Shown one piece after another: positions 27,469 to 36,354 of a stretch of DNA of 64,000 nt. Position 1 is the stretch's first letter. Each line of letters begins with the position of its first letter. The translations under genes were made by a program, and so were the position numbers. Source of the DNA: Bacteriovoracaceae bacterium (GTDB lineage Bacteria; Bdellovibrionota; Bacteriovoracia; Bacteriovoracales; Bacteriovoracaceae); contig CANFVK010000008.1 of assembly GCA_947450475.1 (NCBI GenBank), positions 1 to 64,000 of the forward strand, read 5' to 3'. The notes under the pieces were generated by a model, which did no database searches, was not told the DNA's origin, and saw nothing but the letters and a program-made list of their open reading frames with translations.

Positions 27469-28947
27469 TTATGGCACTTTGCTGTAGATGGTTCTCTTAG
27501 ATTCAAGTACTTTTTTTAGGTCATCAACCTTTTGGGGATTTGTTCTAGCTAGGTCTATTTTTTCGCTAGGATCATTGCTTAAATGATACAAATAATATTG
27601 TTCACTTTTTGTTTTTAATTTTATCAAATCTGTCTCTTTGGAGTAATCTAATTTCCAATCTTTTCCAATGAGTGACTCAAGAGTGAAGCTTGTTTTGAAG
27701 ATCTCGCCGATTTTAATGAGGTCGTAGCGGATAGAGAAGGCATAAGCATAATCATTTATATCTTTGTTCGTTCCAAGAATTTCATTAAAGCTTTTGCCTT
27801 GCATACGATCTGAGGGTTTTAAGCCAACCATCGCTAAAAGAGAAGGGGCAATATCAATCGATTGAATAACTTGATCCTGTTTTATCGCTCCTTTATTTTT
27901 TAAACCAGGAGCTGTTATTAAAAGTGGAAGTCCTAAGTTGTTACGTTGAAGATTTCCTCTAGCAGTCGAGGACATTTTCATAAAAAATTGATTGTCACCA
28001 AGGTTGTCGCCATGATCTGCCATTAATACAATGATCGTGTTCTTATCTAGCTTAAGACTTTTAATTAAATCAAAGAGTGCATTTAAGTTATAATCAGTTT
28101 GATTAAGTTCAGCATCATAGCGAGAAATAAGATAATCCTGATCATTTTTATCAAAGTAATAATTGACCTCTTGCTTGTCCATGAAGGCAAATAAGCTCTT
28201 TAGTAAAAGTTTTCCATTACTTTTATTTTTCACCACATCTTTTTGAGTCATGAAGCATTCTTTTGTGAAAGGGATTTTTAAAGAATGAGGTGATTGATAA
28301 AGCTTATCAAATTCTCCCTCTGGAGAATAAGGACAATGCATGTCAAAAACTTGCATGAAAAGCATAAATTTTTCTTTTTGATTCTGGCGTAACCACTTGT
28401 TGACGACTGGAAGTAATTGTTTGGTGCCAACCGAATAAGTGAAAGGCTTATAGGTAATGTCATAATCTGGATAATATGAGCGATCAAAATAGTATTGAAA
28501 GGTTCGTCCGACGCCTCGGTCGTAAGAGTAGTCTTCGTCGCTTACAAAAGCTGCAGTTTTATAGCCATTTTTGGCAAGAATTTCTGGCAGTGAGGGGTTG
28601 GTTTCGTAGACTGATTTAAGTTGGTTTTTATTGAATCGTTCAAAATTTTTATGGACCTGAGGTGAGAGCGAGTAAAAAAATGAAATGGCATCAGTAAAAG
28701 TTAGGGATGCTGGAGCGTAAGCATTGGTAAAAATAAATGAGTCTTTGAAAAAGGAATTTATATGGGGAGTTGTAGGACGAAAGTAACCGTAAATACCCAT
28801 ATTTTGCTTACGCAAACTAGTAAGTGACAAGACTATGATATTGCATTGAGGGCAGACAATCGGTTGAGGAGTACTGTTGATGCTTTGTGTTTGACAATAA
28901 CATGATAAAATTATCATCCAGGAGACAATGGCCAACATAACTTTCAC
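27469..28947 (-). CDS. Divergent sulfatase-like (alkaline phosphatase superfamily) lipoprotein
   Basis: The 492-residue protein has the sulfatase-type core. The first motif is SLTSLRKQNMGIYGY (41-55), where active members have an Asp-rich D-x-L-R-x-D pattern, so Ser41 and Gln48 replace expected ligands. The nucleophile position appears to be Thr83 (SLTFTD), not the Cys/Ser of a formylglycine site. The DHGD ligands at 311-314 and the DMH segment at 202-204 remain. The leader ends at Cys16 with an imperfect lipobox. A degenerate or altered enzyme, or a phosphoglycerol/phosphoethanolamine-type transferase, are both possible. It sits opposite two copper monooxygenase-like genes. Confidence 0.7.
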   Translation of the reverse strand: MKVMLAIVSWMIILSCYCQTQSINSTPQPIVCPQCNIIVLSLTSLRKQNMGIYGYFRPTTPHINSFFKDSFIFTNAYAPASLTFTDAISFFYSLSPQVHKNFERFNKNQLKSVYETNPSLPEILAKNGYKTAAFVSDEDYSYDRGVGRTFQYYFDRSYYPDYDITYKPFTYSVGTKQLLPVVNKWLRQNQKEKFMLFMQVFDMHCPYSPEGEFDKLYQSPHSLKIPFTKECFMTQKDVVKNKSNGKLLLKSLFAFMDKQEVNYYFDKNDQDYLISRYDAELNQTDYNLNALFDLIKSLKLDKNTIIVLMADHGDNLGDNQFFMKMSSTARGNLQRNNLGLPLLITAPGLKNKGAIKQDQVIQSIDIAPSLLAMVGLKPSDRMQGKSFNEILGTNKDINDYAYAFSIRYDLIKIGEIFKTSFTLESLIGKDWKLDYSKETDLIKLKTKSEQYYLYHLSNDPSEKIDLARTNPQKVDDLKKVLESKRTIYSKVP

Positions 28948-29022
28948 GAGTTAATCCTTGTTTACACGATAATGATTCATTATAATTTTATGCAGCTGTA
29001 TAATCAAATTGTGGAGTTTTAA

Positions 29023-30966
29023 GTGAGAAAGAACAAGTGGCTTATTCTGCCCTTATCCTTGCTAATTATATTAGCGATAGGATCTGTTGTTTATTATCAA
29101 TCTCACAAAGTCACTAGGCTGCTTTATACTCCTTACGGCTACGGATTTAAATCAAATCGCATCAGCAACAGCAAGGGTGATATTTCTAATTTTTCTCTGC
29201 TTGATCACCGAGGCGATTTTCATGAATTATATCGCTACTCTGATGCCAAGGCCATTGTCATTATCAGCCAGGGAAATGATTGTCCTATCATTCAAAGATT
29301 TTCCAATCGTATTAACGAAATAAAAAAAATATTTGCTTCAAAAAACATTCAATTTTTTTTGCTTAATTCCAATAAGATTGATTCTCGAGAAAGCATAATC
29401 GAAGAAGCTAAAAAATATAATTATGATCTCCCTATCCTAATGGACCGCTCTCAACTGGTGGCAGAATTGTTAGGCATAACTAGAACATCAGAAGCAGTTG
29501 TGATCGATCCAAAGGACTGGAAGATTGTCTATCGAGGTGCAATTGATGATCGCATGAGTTATGGAGTTGATAAACAAGTGGCCCGCAATAACTATTTAGT
29601 TGATGTTTTAAATAGTGTTCTTGAGGACAAAGAAATAAAGTCAGCAGCCGTTGCCGCCAAAGGGTGCTTGATCTCATTTGAAAAGCCAGCCTCACTTTCC
29701 TATGAAAAAGTCATTGCACCAATAATTAAATCAAAGTGTCTTTACTGTCATATCCCAGAAAAAGGCTATCTTCCTTTGTTGAATGGATATAACAAAGTTA
29801 AGGGATGGGCCCAAATGTCCAAAGAAACGATACTTACTGATAGGATGCCTCCCTTTAGCGCTGATCCTCTTTACGGTACTTACTTAAATGATTCTTCACT
29901 GTCCCCCGAAGAAAAGAGAGCCTTAGTAAAGTGGATAGATGAAGGTGCTCCACGCGACGGAAAAGAAGATCCATTAACAGTCTATCACTTTAAACCTAAG
30001 GCTATGAGTTTCATTGATCAGTATCAAAAAGTTTATTCAGTATCCATGGACAAGGATTTGCAGATTCGCCCAGAAGGAACAATTGAATATATCTATACCC
30101 AGCTTGGAGGTGCGGCTCCTAGAGATATGTGGATAGGCATTTTACAAGTGCATTCTACTAATCCTCGTCAATTACACCATGCTGCGATGATGATTACTTC
30201 TAAGCCCATTTCTTTCTATGAAAAAATTGCGACTGCTAGAAGAAGTAAAAAGCCAGAGGAAGTTGAGGCCAATAGAATAGATGGAGATATTTATCCTTTC
30301 GTTCTAAATTCTATTCAGTCCTATGAGTTCACTCATAATCCCAATTACTACCGCTCGCAAGTTTGGGCCGCGGGTAGACCTCAGCCTTTTATGTTTGATA
30401 CCCATGCATTTGTTTTTATACCCAAGGGGTCCTACGTCATTTTAGAATCTCACTTCATGGGTACTGGAAAAGCCGAAACCGAAAAAACGTCCATTGATTT
30501 TTACGAGAAAAAAGTATTGCCTAAGCACCCGACTCAATTGAGGGTAAAGTCTTTACTGCGAATTGATCTAAATATTCCTCCGTATACCAAGAGTCACACT
30601 GCTTACACTCGAGATTGGACCACCGACAAAGATATAAAAGTTATATCTTATTTGGCCCATCTTCATATGCGTGGAAAAGCTGCAGAAATAACTTATACAT
30701 CTCCTGACAAAAAAGAGACTAAGAAAATTGTCTCTATACCGAATTTTTATTATGGCTGGCACACTGGTTCCGGATTAGTTAATAAAGAGCCTACCGTTTT
30801 CAAAAAAGGCTCTCACTTCATAGCATCTTGTACTTATGATAATTCGGCACAAAATCCCAACAATCCTGACCCTTCGGCCAGAGTACCCTGGGGACAAAGA
30901 GTGGATCGATCAGAGATGTGTATGTTTACGATGGGATACTATGAAGATGATCAAAAATCTAAATAG
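29023..30966 (+). CDS. Redoxin - cytochrome c - PHM-like copper monooxygenase fusion, copy 2
   Basis: The 647-residue protein starts at a GTG with GGAG upstream and has an N-terminal anchor (about 7-25). It repeats the three modules of the copy at 25064: a redoxin-like domain with one Cys (NDCP, residue 87), a c-heme site CLYCH (239-243) with Met274-like RMPPF, and the PHM-like ligand set HH (385-386), SHFMG, HLHMRG and RSEMC near the C-terminus. Conservation of every predicted ligand in both copies points to two active enzymes. It heads a plus-strand operon with lipoproteins, a propeller protein and a DUF305 protein. Confidence 0.75.
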   Translation: MRKNKWLILPLSLLIILAIGSVVYYQSHKVTRLLYTPYGYGFKSNRISNSKGDISNFSLLDHRGDFHELYRYSDAKAIVIISQGNDCPIIQRFSNRINEIKKIFASKNIQFFLLNSNKIDSRESIIEEAKKYNYDLPILMDRSQLVAELLGITRTSEAVVIDPKDWKIVYRGAIDDRMSYGVDKQVARNNYLVDVLNSVLEDKEIKSAAVAAKGCLISFEKPASLSYEKVIAPIIKSKCLYCHIPEKGYLPLLNGYNKVKGWAQMSKETILTDRMPPFSADPLYGTYLNDSSLSPEEKRALVKWIDEGAPRDGKEDPLTVYHFKPKAMSFIDQYQKVYSVSMDKDLQIRPEGTIEYIYTQLGGAAPRDMWIGILQVHSTNPRQLHHAAMMITSKPISFYEKIATARRSKKPEEVEANRIDGDIYPFVLNSIQSYEFTHNPNYYRSQVWAAGRPQPFMFDTHAFVFIPKGSYVILESHFMGTGKAETEKTSIDFYEKKVLPKHPTQLRVKSLLRIDLNIPPYTKSHTAYTRDWTTDKDIKVISYLAHLHMRGKAAEITYTSPDKKETKKIVSIPNFYYGWHTGSGLVNKEPTVFKKGSHFIASCTYDNSAQNPNNPDPSARVPWGQRVDRSEMCMFTMGYYEDDQKSK

Positions 30967-31552
30967 GGGAATTCTTCTATTTCTTTTCTCGTTATTGTTC
31001 ATTTCATGTCAACAGAGCAGATTAGAAAAACTCCTGATTCAAGAGCAAATACCCTTGAGCTTTAAAGGCAAGTTTGAAATCATTAATGATTCCCAAGATC
31101 CATTTTATCTTTTCGCCAAGGATGTTAATGAAAAAAATGTCTTTATTAAATTGAGATGGTATTCCATAAAAAATAAGCAACAAGGCATTGATCAAATGAA
31201 TAATCTTTTAACAACCATGTTTTCCCAATTTCATTTTACACCTGCGGCTTACCCCGGCAGGGAGAATGAAGCTGAAAAGTGCAGAGAAAGTTTTAGGCCA
31301 AGAATTTTCAAATGGAATCATGGATCTTTTGTAAGTTCTTTTGTCGACAATCGTTTTGCTTTATGCATTTGCCAAGCCAATGTTCTGGCTTATAAAAAAG
31401 TAAGTGCTTTTTTTCTTGATAAAAATCAGAATCACTTACTTGCCATTGATTATTTTGTTAGTCGTTCAGCTCAGCTTAAAGACTTGCAGAATTTTTTTGA
31501 TCAATATTTTACAAAGTTTACTCCTCTCATCATTGAGGAGATAAAAAGTTGA
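30941..31552 (+). CDS. Lipoprotein, first of a paralogous pair
   Basis: The start is placed at ATG 30941 because GGGA precedes it and it gives a clear type II signal ending LLFISC. Longer frames upstream only read through the previous gene. The 203-residue product overlaps the copper monooxygenase gene by 26 bp. Shared features with the next gene include LxxF near the start, QFHFTPAAYPG (QFQFSMAPYPG in the copy), C-x5-FRPRI/FQPRI and an ALCICQ / ALSICQ block. No family was recognised, and a role as an outer-membrane or inner-membrane partner of the monooxygenase is inferred. Confidence 0.65.
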   Translation: MKMIKNLNRGILLFLFSLLFISCQQSRLEKLLIQEQIPLSFKGKFEIINDSQDPFYLFAKDVNEKNVFIKLRWYSIKNKQQGIDQMNNLLTTMFSQFHFTPAAYPGRENEAEKCRESFRPRIFKWNHGSFVSSFVDNRFALCICQANVLAYKKVSAFFLDKNQNHLLAIDYFVSRSAQLKDLQNFFDQYFTKFTPLIIEEIKS

Positions 31553-32160
31553 AAAAAATTATATGGCCGATGCTTTTTTTAGTTTTCTTTTCTTGTGCAA
31601 GAAATGATTTTGACCAAGCCTTAAAACAACAGTCTTTACCTATAGATTTTGAAGGATTATTTACATTAAAATCCTTCTCACCTGGCCCTTTTATTTTAAT
31701 CGGGGAGAGTATTGAAAATAAAGGGCTCATAAAAATTAATGTAAGACCAATACCCAATGATAGCACTCTAGATAAGGAATTAAAAAAGCAGATAGTGAGA
31801 ATTGCATCTCAATTTCAATTTTCTATGGCACCTTACCCAGGGCAACTCACTCAGGCGATTAATTGCGGAAAGCGCTTTCAGCCAAGAATAATAAAAGAAA
31901 ATAAAATCTCAATTATAAAAGCATTTGCCAATAAGCGACTTGCCCTTTCCATTTGCCAGAGTGATGAATTCAGTTATGACTTGATAACGGCATACTTTCT
32001 AGATGCCAAAAGTAATCAATTGATTTCGGTTGAAATTTATCAAAGCAATCTTAATTCTTCCAAATGGAGTTATGGTATATTGAGTAAATATTTTAATGAA
32101 TATCAAAGTGTTTCTTTGGATCAGTATGAGAGTCTTTTTAAGATTGAAAATTACAAATAG
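31549..32160 (+). CDS. Lipoprotein, second of a paralogous pair
   Basis: A TTG start overlaps the stop of the first lipoprotein gene (TTGA) and has a GAGGAG site 8-9 nt upstream. The 203-residue product has a lipoprotein signal (MKKIIWPMLFLVFFSC) and shares the AAYPG/APYPG, FQPRI and ALSICQ blocks with its neighbour, with equal length. The pair arose by tandem duplication, and the tight overlaps indicate coupled translation. Function is unknown. It is followed by the propeller gene after 11 bp. Confidence 0.65.
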   Translation: MKKIIWPMLFLVFFSCARNDFDQALKQQSLPIDFEGLFTLKSFSPGPFILIGESIENKGLIKINVRPIPNDSTLDKELKKQIVRIASQFQFSMAPYPGQLTQAINCGKRFQPRIIKENKISIIKAFANKRLALSICQSDEFSYDLITAYFLDAKSNQLISVEIYQSNLNSSKWSYGILSKYFNEYQSVSLDQYESLFKIENYK

Positions 32161-32171
32161 GATAGTTTCGT

Positions 32172-33602
32172 ATGCATTTTAAGATGAGCTTAATTTTTCT
32201 TTCATTTTTTTTAACTATAAATTCAAAAGCGATGGACTTAGTCATGACCGCAGATGAGGTGTCCAACACTGTATCATTTGTTGAAGCTAGCACTTTTAAA
32301 ACGATTGCCTATTTGCCAATCGGTCCGAATCGTCGCTTTGCTCTAAATAGTTCCGTTAAATCTCAATTGCAAAACAACGTACATGGTCTGGCTTTTTCCC
32401 CAGACAAAAAATTAATGGTTGTGACTTCAAATATAAGCAATTCTGTCGCCATTTATGATACCGATAATTTTGCTAAACCTAAATACTATATTAACGTTGG
32501 ATTATCCCCACATGTTTCGAGTTTTACTCCCGATGGTAAAGAGATATGGGTTGCGACTAGAGGTACATCAGAAGTTGAAATAATTGATTCAAAAAAGGGT
32601 ATCGTGACTAGAAAATTGAAGACCCAAGCTTGTCCTAGTTTTTTTGCATTTCAGGAAAAAAAGTCTTTGGTCTACATCACCTATACTTGCACTTCTAAGG
32701 TTGAAGTCTACAACTATAAAACAAAAAAATTAAAAGGATCAGTTGATCTCAATGGCACTTTCTCTCCTCTGATTTCACTTTCTCCGGATCAAAAAGAGTT
32801 ATGGGTAATAAGAAAAGATAGTGGGGAAGTCGCGCGAATATCTACTGAAAAGCTTTCTGTTCTAGATTATATAAAAGTTGGTCTTTATCCTCAGCATGTT
32901 TTATTTGGGATGAGAAATGGTAAGACCATCGGATTAGTTACGGTGGGAGGAGAAAATGTCCTTAAGACTTATTCTTTTGATTCGGGCACCAGCATTCCTG
33001 CTTTGCTAACTTCGAGTATAGAAGTTCCTGGATTGCCCCATGGACTTGCTGTTTCGGCAAACAAAGAGACGGCTTTTGTTGCAACTGAGCATGGAGATAT
33101 GGTTTATTCTTTGTCGCTTAATGAGTCAAAAGTCACAGCTTCGGCCAGAGTGGGCAGTTCCCCTCAGAGTTTAGTTTTTGTAAGTGGACTAGATCTAAAG
33201 GATTACAAAACTTATTTGCGGCGATTTGCTGAGCAATTAAATCCTAAATTTTTTACTTTGAAATCTAAAAGCCTAGTCGATAACACCATTTCCATTTCAA
33301 TTAGACCCGTTCCTAGTGAAATTAACTTTTATTTTCAGGTCTACGGAAAATTGCCCAAGGAGGAAGTTTTTAAATTTTATCTAACGACTTCGCGAAAAAA
33401 CCTTGAAAAAGTTGAGGATGGTGATCGGAAATTGATCGGTATTATAGGATGCAACAATAAAGATGGATTTATCTGTCTTTCAACCACCAGTCTTCCATAT
33501 GAAGATAATTTGGCTTCAATGGTTAATGACCCAAGCCTTAGAATTTATGCCTTAAATAAAGAAGGTCATCTTTTATTTCAAAATGAAATTAAGGAGAAGT
33601 AG
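32172..33602 (+). CDS. Exported YVTN-type beta-propeller protein
   Basis: The 476-residue protein has a signal peptide ending SKA. Repeats of about 40-45 residues follow, each with a xxVAIYDT / VEIIDSK strand and a SPDxKxxxV turn (SPDKKLMVV, TPDGKEIWV, SPDQKELWV, SANKETAFV), as in YVTN/lactonase-like seven-bladed propellers. About 130 C-terminal residues after the propeller contain cysteines (GCNN, ICLS) and are unmatched. Propellers of this kind often sit beside copper or cytochrome enzymes and act as scaffolds. No catalytic residue can be assigned. Confidence 0.7.
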   Translation: MHFKMSLIFLSFFLTINSKAMDLVMTADEVSNTVSFVEASTFKTIAYLPIGPNRRFALNSSVKSQLQNNVHGLAFSPDKKLMVVTSNISNSVAIYDTDNFAKPKYYINVGLSPHVSSFTPDGKEIWVATRGTSEVEIIDSKKGIVTRKLKTQACPSFFAFQEKKSLVYITYTCTSKVEVYNYKTKKLKGSVDLNGTFSPLISLSPDQKELWVIRKDSGEVARISTEKLSVLDYIKVGLYPQHVLFGMRNGKTIGLVTVGGENVLKTYSFDSGTSIPALLTSSIEVPGLPHGLAVSANKETAFVATEHGDMVYSLSLNESKVTASARVGSSPQSLVFVSGLDLKDYKTYLRRFAEQLNPKFFTLKSKSLVDNTISISIRPVPSEINFYFQVYGKLPKEEVFKFYLTTSRKNLEKVEDGDRKLIGIIGCNNKDGFICLSTTSLPYEDNLASMVNDPSLRIYALNKEGHLLFQNEIKEK

Positions 33603-33605
33603 TTA

Positions 33606-33974
33606 ATGACAAAAATCATCTTCCTTTTCATTTTTAATTTATGCTTTTCACTGAATATAATGGCTTGTACAAAATGTATTGAATTAGATGCTAATCAAGG
33701 ATTCATTGCTTCTTCTAGCATTCCTTTTTCTAAATTGATGGAAGACTCTATGCACTTGATGGACAGTCGAATGAACAAAATTGAATATAAAGGATCGAAC
33801 GAAAAAATATTTCTGGAAATGATGCTTGCTCATCATCAGGGAGCACTTAACATGGCACATAGTTTATTGGTTCATAGCAAAGATAAGCAAATAACTAATT
33901 TTGCTCGTTCAATTATCTCCAGTCAATTCAATGAAGTTTTATATATTCAGACGTTACTTAAGACCTATAAATAA
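33606..33974 (+). CDS. DUF305-family exported metal-binding protein
   Basis: The 122-residue protein has a signal peptide ending NIMA, then CTKC. The core has the DUF305 pattern of a short helical bundle: FLEMMLAHHQGALNMAHSLL (about 69-88) followed by IISSQFNEV. Methionines and paired histidines (SMHLM, AHHQG) suit copper binding. Relatives are ferritin-like helical bundles found in copper-resistance loci. The gene lies 3 bp after the propeller gene and 12 bp before the ABC transporter, linking the transporter with the copper-enzyme operon. Confidence 0.8.
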   Translation: MTKIIFLFIFNLCFSLNIMACTKCIELDANQGFIASSSIPFSKLMEDSMHLMDSRMNKIEYKGSNEKIFLEMMLAHHQGALNMAHSLLVHSKDKQITNFARSIISSQFNEVLYIQTLLKTYK

Positions 33975-33986
33975 ATTGGAGGAATA

Positions 33987-34955
33987 ATGAAAAAGTTGAT
34001 TTCTTTGCTGGTTCTTACAGCAAGTTTTGGTGCATCTGCGGCCACAACAAAAGTTCGTATCGGTTGGCAAGTGCCATGGGCACTTCAAGGTCAAATCGTT
34101 CAGATTTGGAAAAATACCGATATTTTGAAAAAAAATGGTATTGAAGCTGAGTTCGTTGGAAAAAATTATGGACCAGAATTAAATGAAGTTGCTCTCGCTG
34201 GAGGCATTGACGTAATCCTTACCGCAGATCAACCAGCTGCAGTTCTTTTTACTAAAGATAAAGGCTGGGTTGGCGTCAGTCGCTTAATGTATAACCGAAC
34301 TACTACTTATGTTCCGCCGAAATCACCAATTGCAAGCTTGAAAGACCTTAAAGGTAAAACAATTGGAGTTCCATTTGGTGCAGCTGCACAAAGAGTTGTA
34401 GTAGAGGCACTAAAGGCCCAAGGACTCGACACTGAAAAAGACGTGAAGTTCATCAATCTTGGAATGACTGAACACGCTCCGCTTATCAAAAAAGCGAAGG
34501 AAGACGCTCTGACTTGGGATCAATTTGATGCTCTTAGTGGATTCGATCCGATTCCCGCAATACTAGAGGCTCAAGGATTAGTAAAAGTTTTAGATACTGG
34601 AAAAGTATGCTCTTTGGTTTTGATGAATAAAGAGTTTATCGCAAAAAATGCTGGTGTGGTTAAAGCTTTAAAAAAATCTCTAGCTGAAGCTTATATTTAT
34701 TACCAAAAAAATACTGCTAAGGCAGATGAATGGTTCATGAAAGAAGCAAACTTAAATGGCGCTGACACAAAAGCTCTTCAACTTGCTTCTTCACTTGAGC
34801 CAAACTTGAAGGCAAAAGGAATTAAAAAAGTCGTATTAGATTTTAATGAAGATGACTTTGCTCTTTTGCAAAAAGGGGCGGATTTTGTGGCAAAAAATAC
34901 CGGAAAGCAAATTAACATGAAAGATTATGTTTCTAATGAATACGGTGTAAAATAA
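33987..34955 (+). CDS. NitT/TauT-type ABC transporter substrate-binding protein
   Basis: The 322-residue protein has a Sec signal (ending GASA) and the SsuA/TauA-like binding fold. Features are RIGWQVPWA at the start of lobe 1, LAGGIDVILTADQPA, and LKDLKGKTIGVPFGAAAQRV at the hinge and ligand loop. It probably binds a small anionic or otherwise polar ligand; relatives bind nitrate, sulfonates or thiamine-type pyrimidines, and no residue set decides among them. The permease follows after 7 bp. Confidence 0.75.
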   Translation: MKKLISLLVLTASFGASAATTKVRIGWQVPWALQGQIVQIWKNTDILKKNGIEAEFVGKNYGPELNEVALAGGIDVILTADQPAAVLFTKDKGWVGVSRLMYNRTTTYVPPKSPIASLKDLKGKTIGVPFGAAAQRVVVEALKAQGLDTEKDVKFINLGMTEHAPLIKKAKEDALTWDQFDALSGFDPIPAILEAQGLVKVLDTGKVCSLVLMNKEFIAKNAGVVKALKKSLAEAYIYYQKNTAKADEWFMKEANLNGADTKALQLASSLEPNLKAKGIKKVVLDFNEDDFALLQKGADFVAKNTGKQINMKDYVSNEYGVK

Positions 34956-34962
34956 TCATCAA

Positions 34963-35586
34963 ATGATTATCGATTTTTCGTTTTTACTAAAAAATATTCT
35001 GGCCAGTCTTCAACGGGTATTGCTCGGAGGTGGACTGGCTTTTTTTGTGGGAATTTTTTTTGGAGTTATTCGCTATCAGTTACCTAATTTATTAAAGAAA
35101 AACTTTCTTTTTAATCTCATCTTAGATGCGCCAAAATTTCCACCTCCCATCGCCTGGATACCTTTAGTCATATTGGCATTTGGTATTGGAGAAAAAGCTT
35201 CATTGGTTATTGTCTTCATTGGGGTTTTCCCGCCGGTGGCTACTTCAACTTACGATTCGCTTCACGCTATTAAAAGTGAGATTCTAAGATCTGCACGATC
35301 CCTTGAATTCGGGGCATTGAAAATGCTTTATCGCATTTATATTCCAGCTATTTTACCTCAATTATTTACAGGGGCCAGAGTAGGGCTAGGTATGGGTTGG
35401 ATGTCAATCATTGCGGCCGAGATGATTAGTGGTGATTCAGGTCTTGGGTATTCTATTCAATTAAATCGAATTAATTTGCGTTATGACCTTATGATTGTTG
35501 ATATGATTTGCATTTCCTTGGTTGGTTTTTTCTTGCATTTTTCTCTTACCCGTTTAGAAAAGAAGGTTATTAGATGGAATGCCTAG
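34963..35586 (+). CDS. NitT/TauT-type ABC transporter permease
   Basis: The 207-residue inner-membrane protein has five or six segments. Its cytoplasmic coupling loop (residues about 103-122, beginning LRSARSLEFGALKMLYRIYI) resembles the BPD_transp_1 EAA-type loop of SsuC/TauC/CmpB proteins. It is slightly short for the family. It lies 7 bp after the binding-protein gene and overlaps the ATPase gene by 13 bp. The substrate follows from the binding protein and is unknown. Confidence 0.75.
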   Translation: MIIDFSFLLKNILASLQRVLLGGGLAFFVGIFFGVIRYQLPNLLKKNFLFNLILDAPKFPPPIAWIPLVILAFGIGEKASLVIVFIGVFPPVATSTYDSLHAIKSEILRSARSLEFGALKMLYRIYIPAILPQLFTGARVGLGMGWMSIIAAEMISGDSGLGYSIQLNRINLRYDLMIVDMICISLVGFFLHFSLTRLEKKVIRWNA

Positions 35587-36185
35587 AAATTAGAGATCTA
35601 GATTTTCAATTTGGCGAAAAAAAATTATTTGCCAATTATCATCTAAAAATAAAGCGCGGACATATTACTGCATTCGTGGGTCCATCGGGAGTAGGGAAAA
35701 CCTCGCTAGGGCTTATTATAGCTGGTCATCTCAGGGCTCAAAAGGGTGAAATTATCTGGGAAAATAAATTGATTGAAAAACCTTTGCGCGATATTTTTTT
35801 CATTCATCAAGAAGATGATTTATTTCCTTGGCTAAATGTTTATCAGCAATTGAAATTTGTTGGTGGAGTCGATCAAAAAATTGAAGAATTACTAAAACAT
35901 TTCAAATTATCTGCTTTTAAAGATTTTTACCCGAACCAGCTTTCCAATGGAATGAAAAAACGTTTGGCCATTATGCGAGCTGAGTGCGCTGGAGCAAAGT
36001 TAATTATTCTCGATGAATCGTTGAGTTCACTTGATAAAAATCTCTTGCATGAAATTCTTAAAGAAATGGTTCCTTATTGGAAAAATCATCATAAAACAGT
36101 TATTCTCATCACTCATCAGCTCGAAGATGTAAAAGAATTTGTCGACACGATTGTAAGATTTCACGAACCAGTGAAACACTTTTAA
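35574..36185 (+). CDS. NitT/TauT-type ABC transporter ATPase
   Basis: The 203-residue ATPase has Walker A GPSGVGKTS (about 36-44), a Q-loop near HQEDD, the signature LSNGM in place of the usual LSGGM, Walker B LIILDES and the switch His in LITHQ. The C-terminal extension found in many SsuB/TauB proteins is absent, which makes it compact but apparently complete. The start overlaps the permease gene by 13 bp. It is probably co-expressed with the upstream copper-enzyme operon. Confidence 0.75.
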   Translation: MECLEIRDLDFQFGEKKLFANYHLKIKRGHITAFVGPSGVGKTSLGLIIAGHLRAQKGEIIWENKLIEKPLRDIFFIHQEDDLFPWLNVYQQLKFVGGVDQKIEELLKHFKLSAFKDFYPNQLSNGMKKRLAIMRAECAGAKLIILDESLSSLDKNLLHEILKEMVPYWKNHHKTVILITHQLEDVKEFVDTIVRFHEPVKHF

Positions 36186-36354
36186 AAGAAATTCCCAATT
36201 TCATTTATAACTTTTTTGTATTTTTCATAAAGCTGACAACAATAATTAGTAATTTAATTAATCAATAGTTTAATTCTATATCAGAGTTCCTTCACTTTAG
36301 ATCATTGGTCATTGACTCTCGCTTATGAGTTAGATTTGATTAAGAAGGAGCCTA

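Noticed and set aside
28961..29004. Promoter for copper monooxygenase copy 2 using two TATAAT boxes
   Set aside because: Both -10-like boxes are good, but the nearest TTTACA lies only 14 nt from the first and no box suits the second, so I did not call a promoter.
30836..30940. Upstream extension of the 30941 lipoprotein
   Set aside because: The frame reads through the end of the copper monooxygenase gene and would put 35 residues before a clear lipoprotein signal; ATG 30941 has its own GGGA site.
36312..36340. Sigma-70-like promoter (TTGACT, 17 nt, TTTGAT) before ftsH
   Set aside because: Its start site would fall at the ribosome-binding site, only about 8 nt before the ATG, so it is unlikely to drive ftsH.
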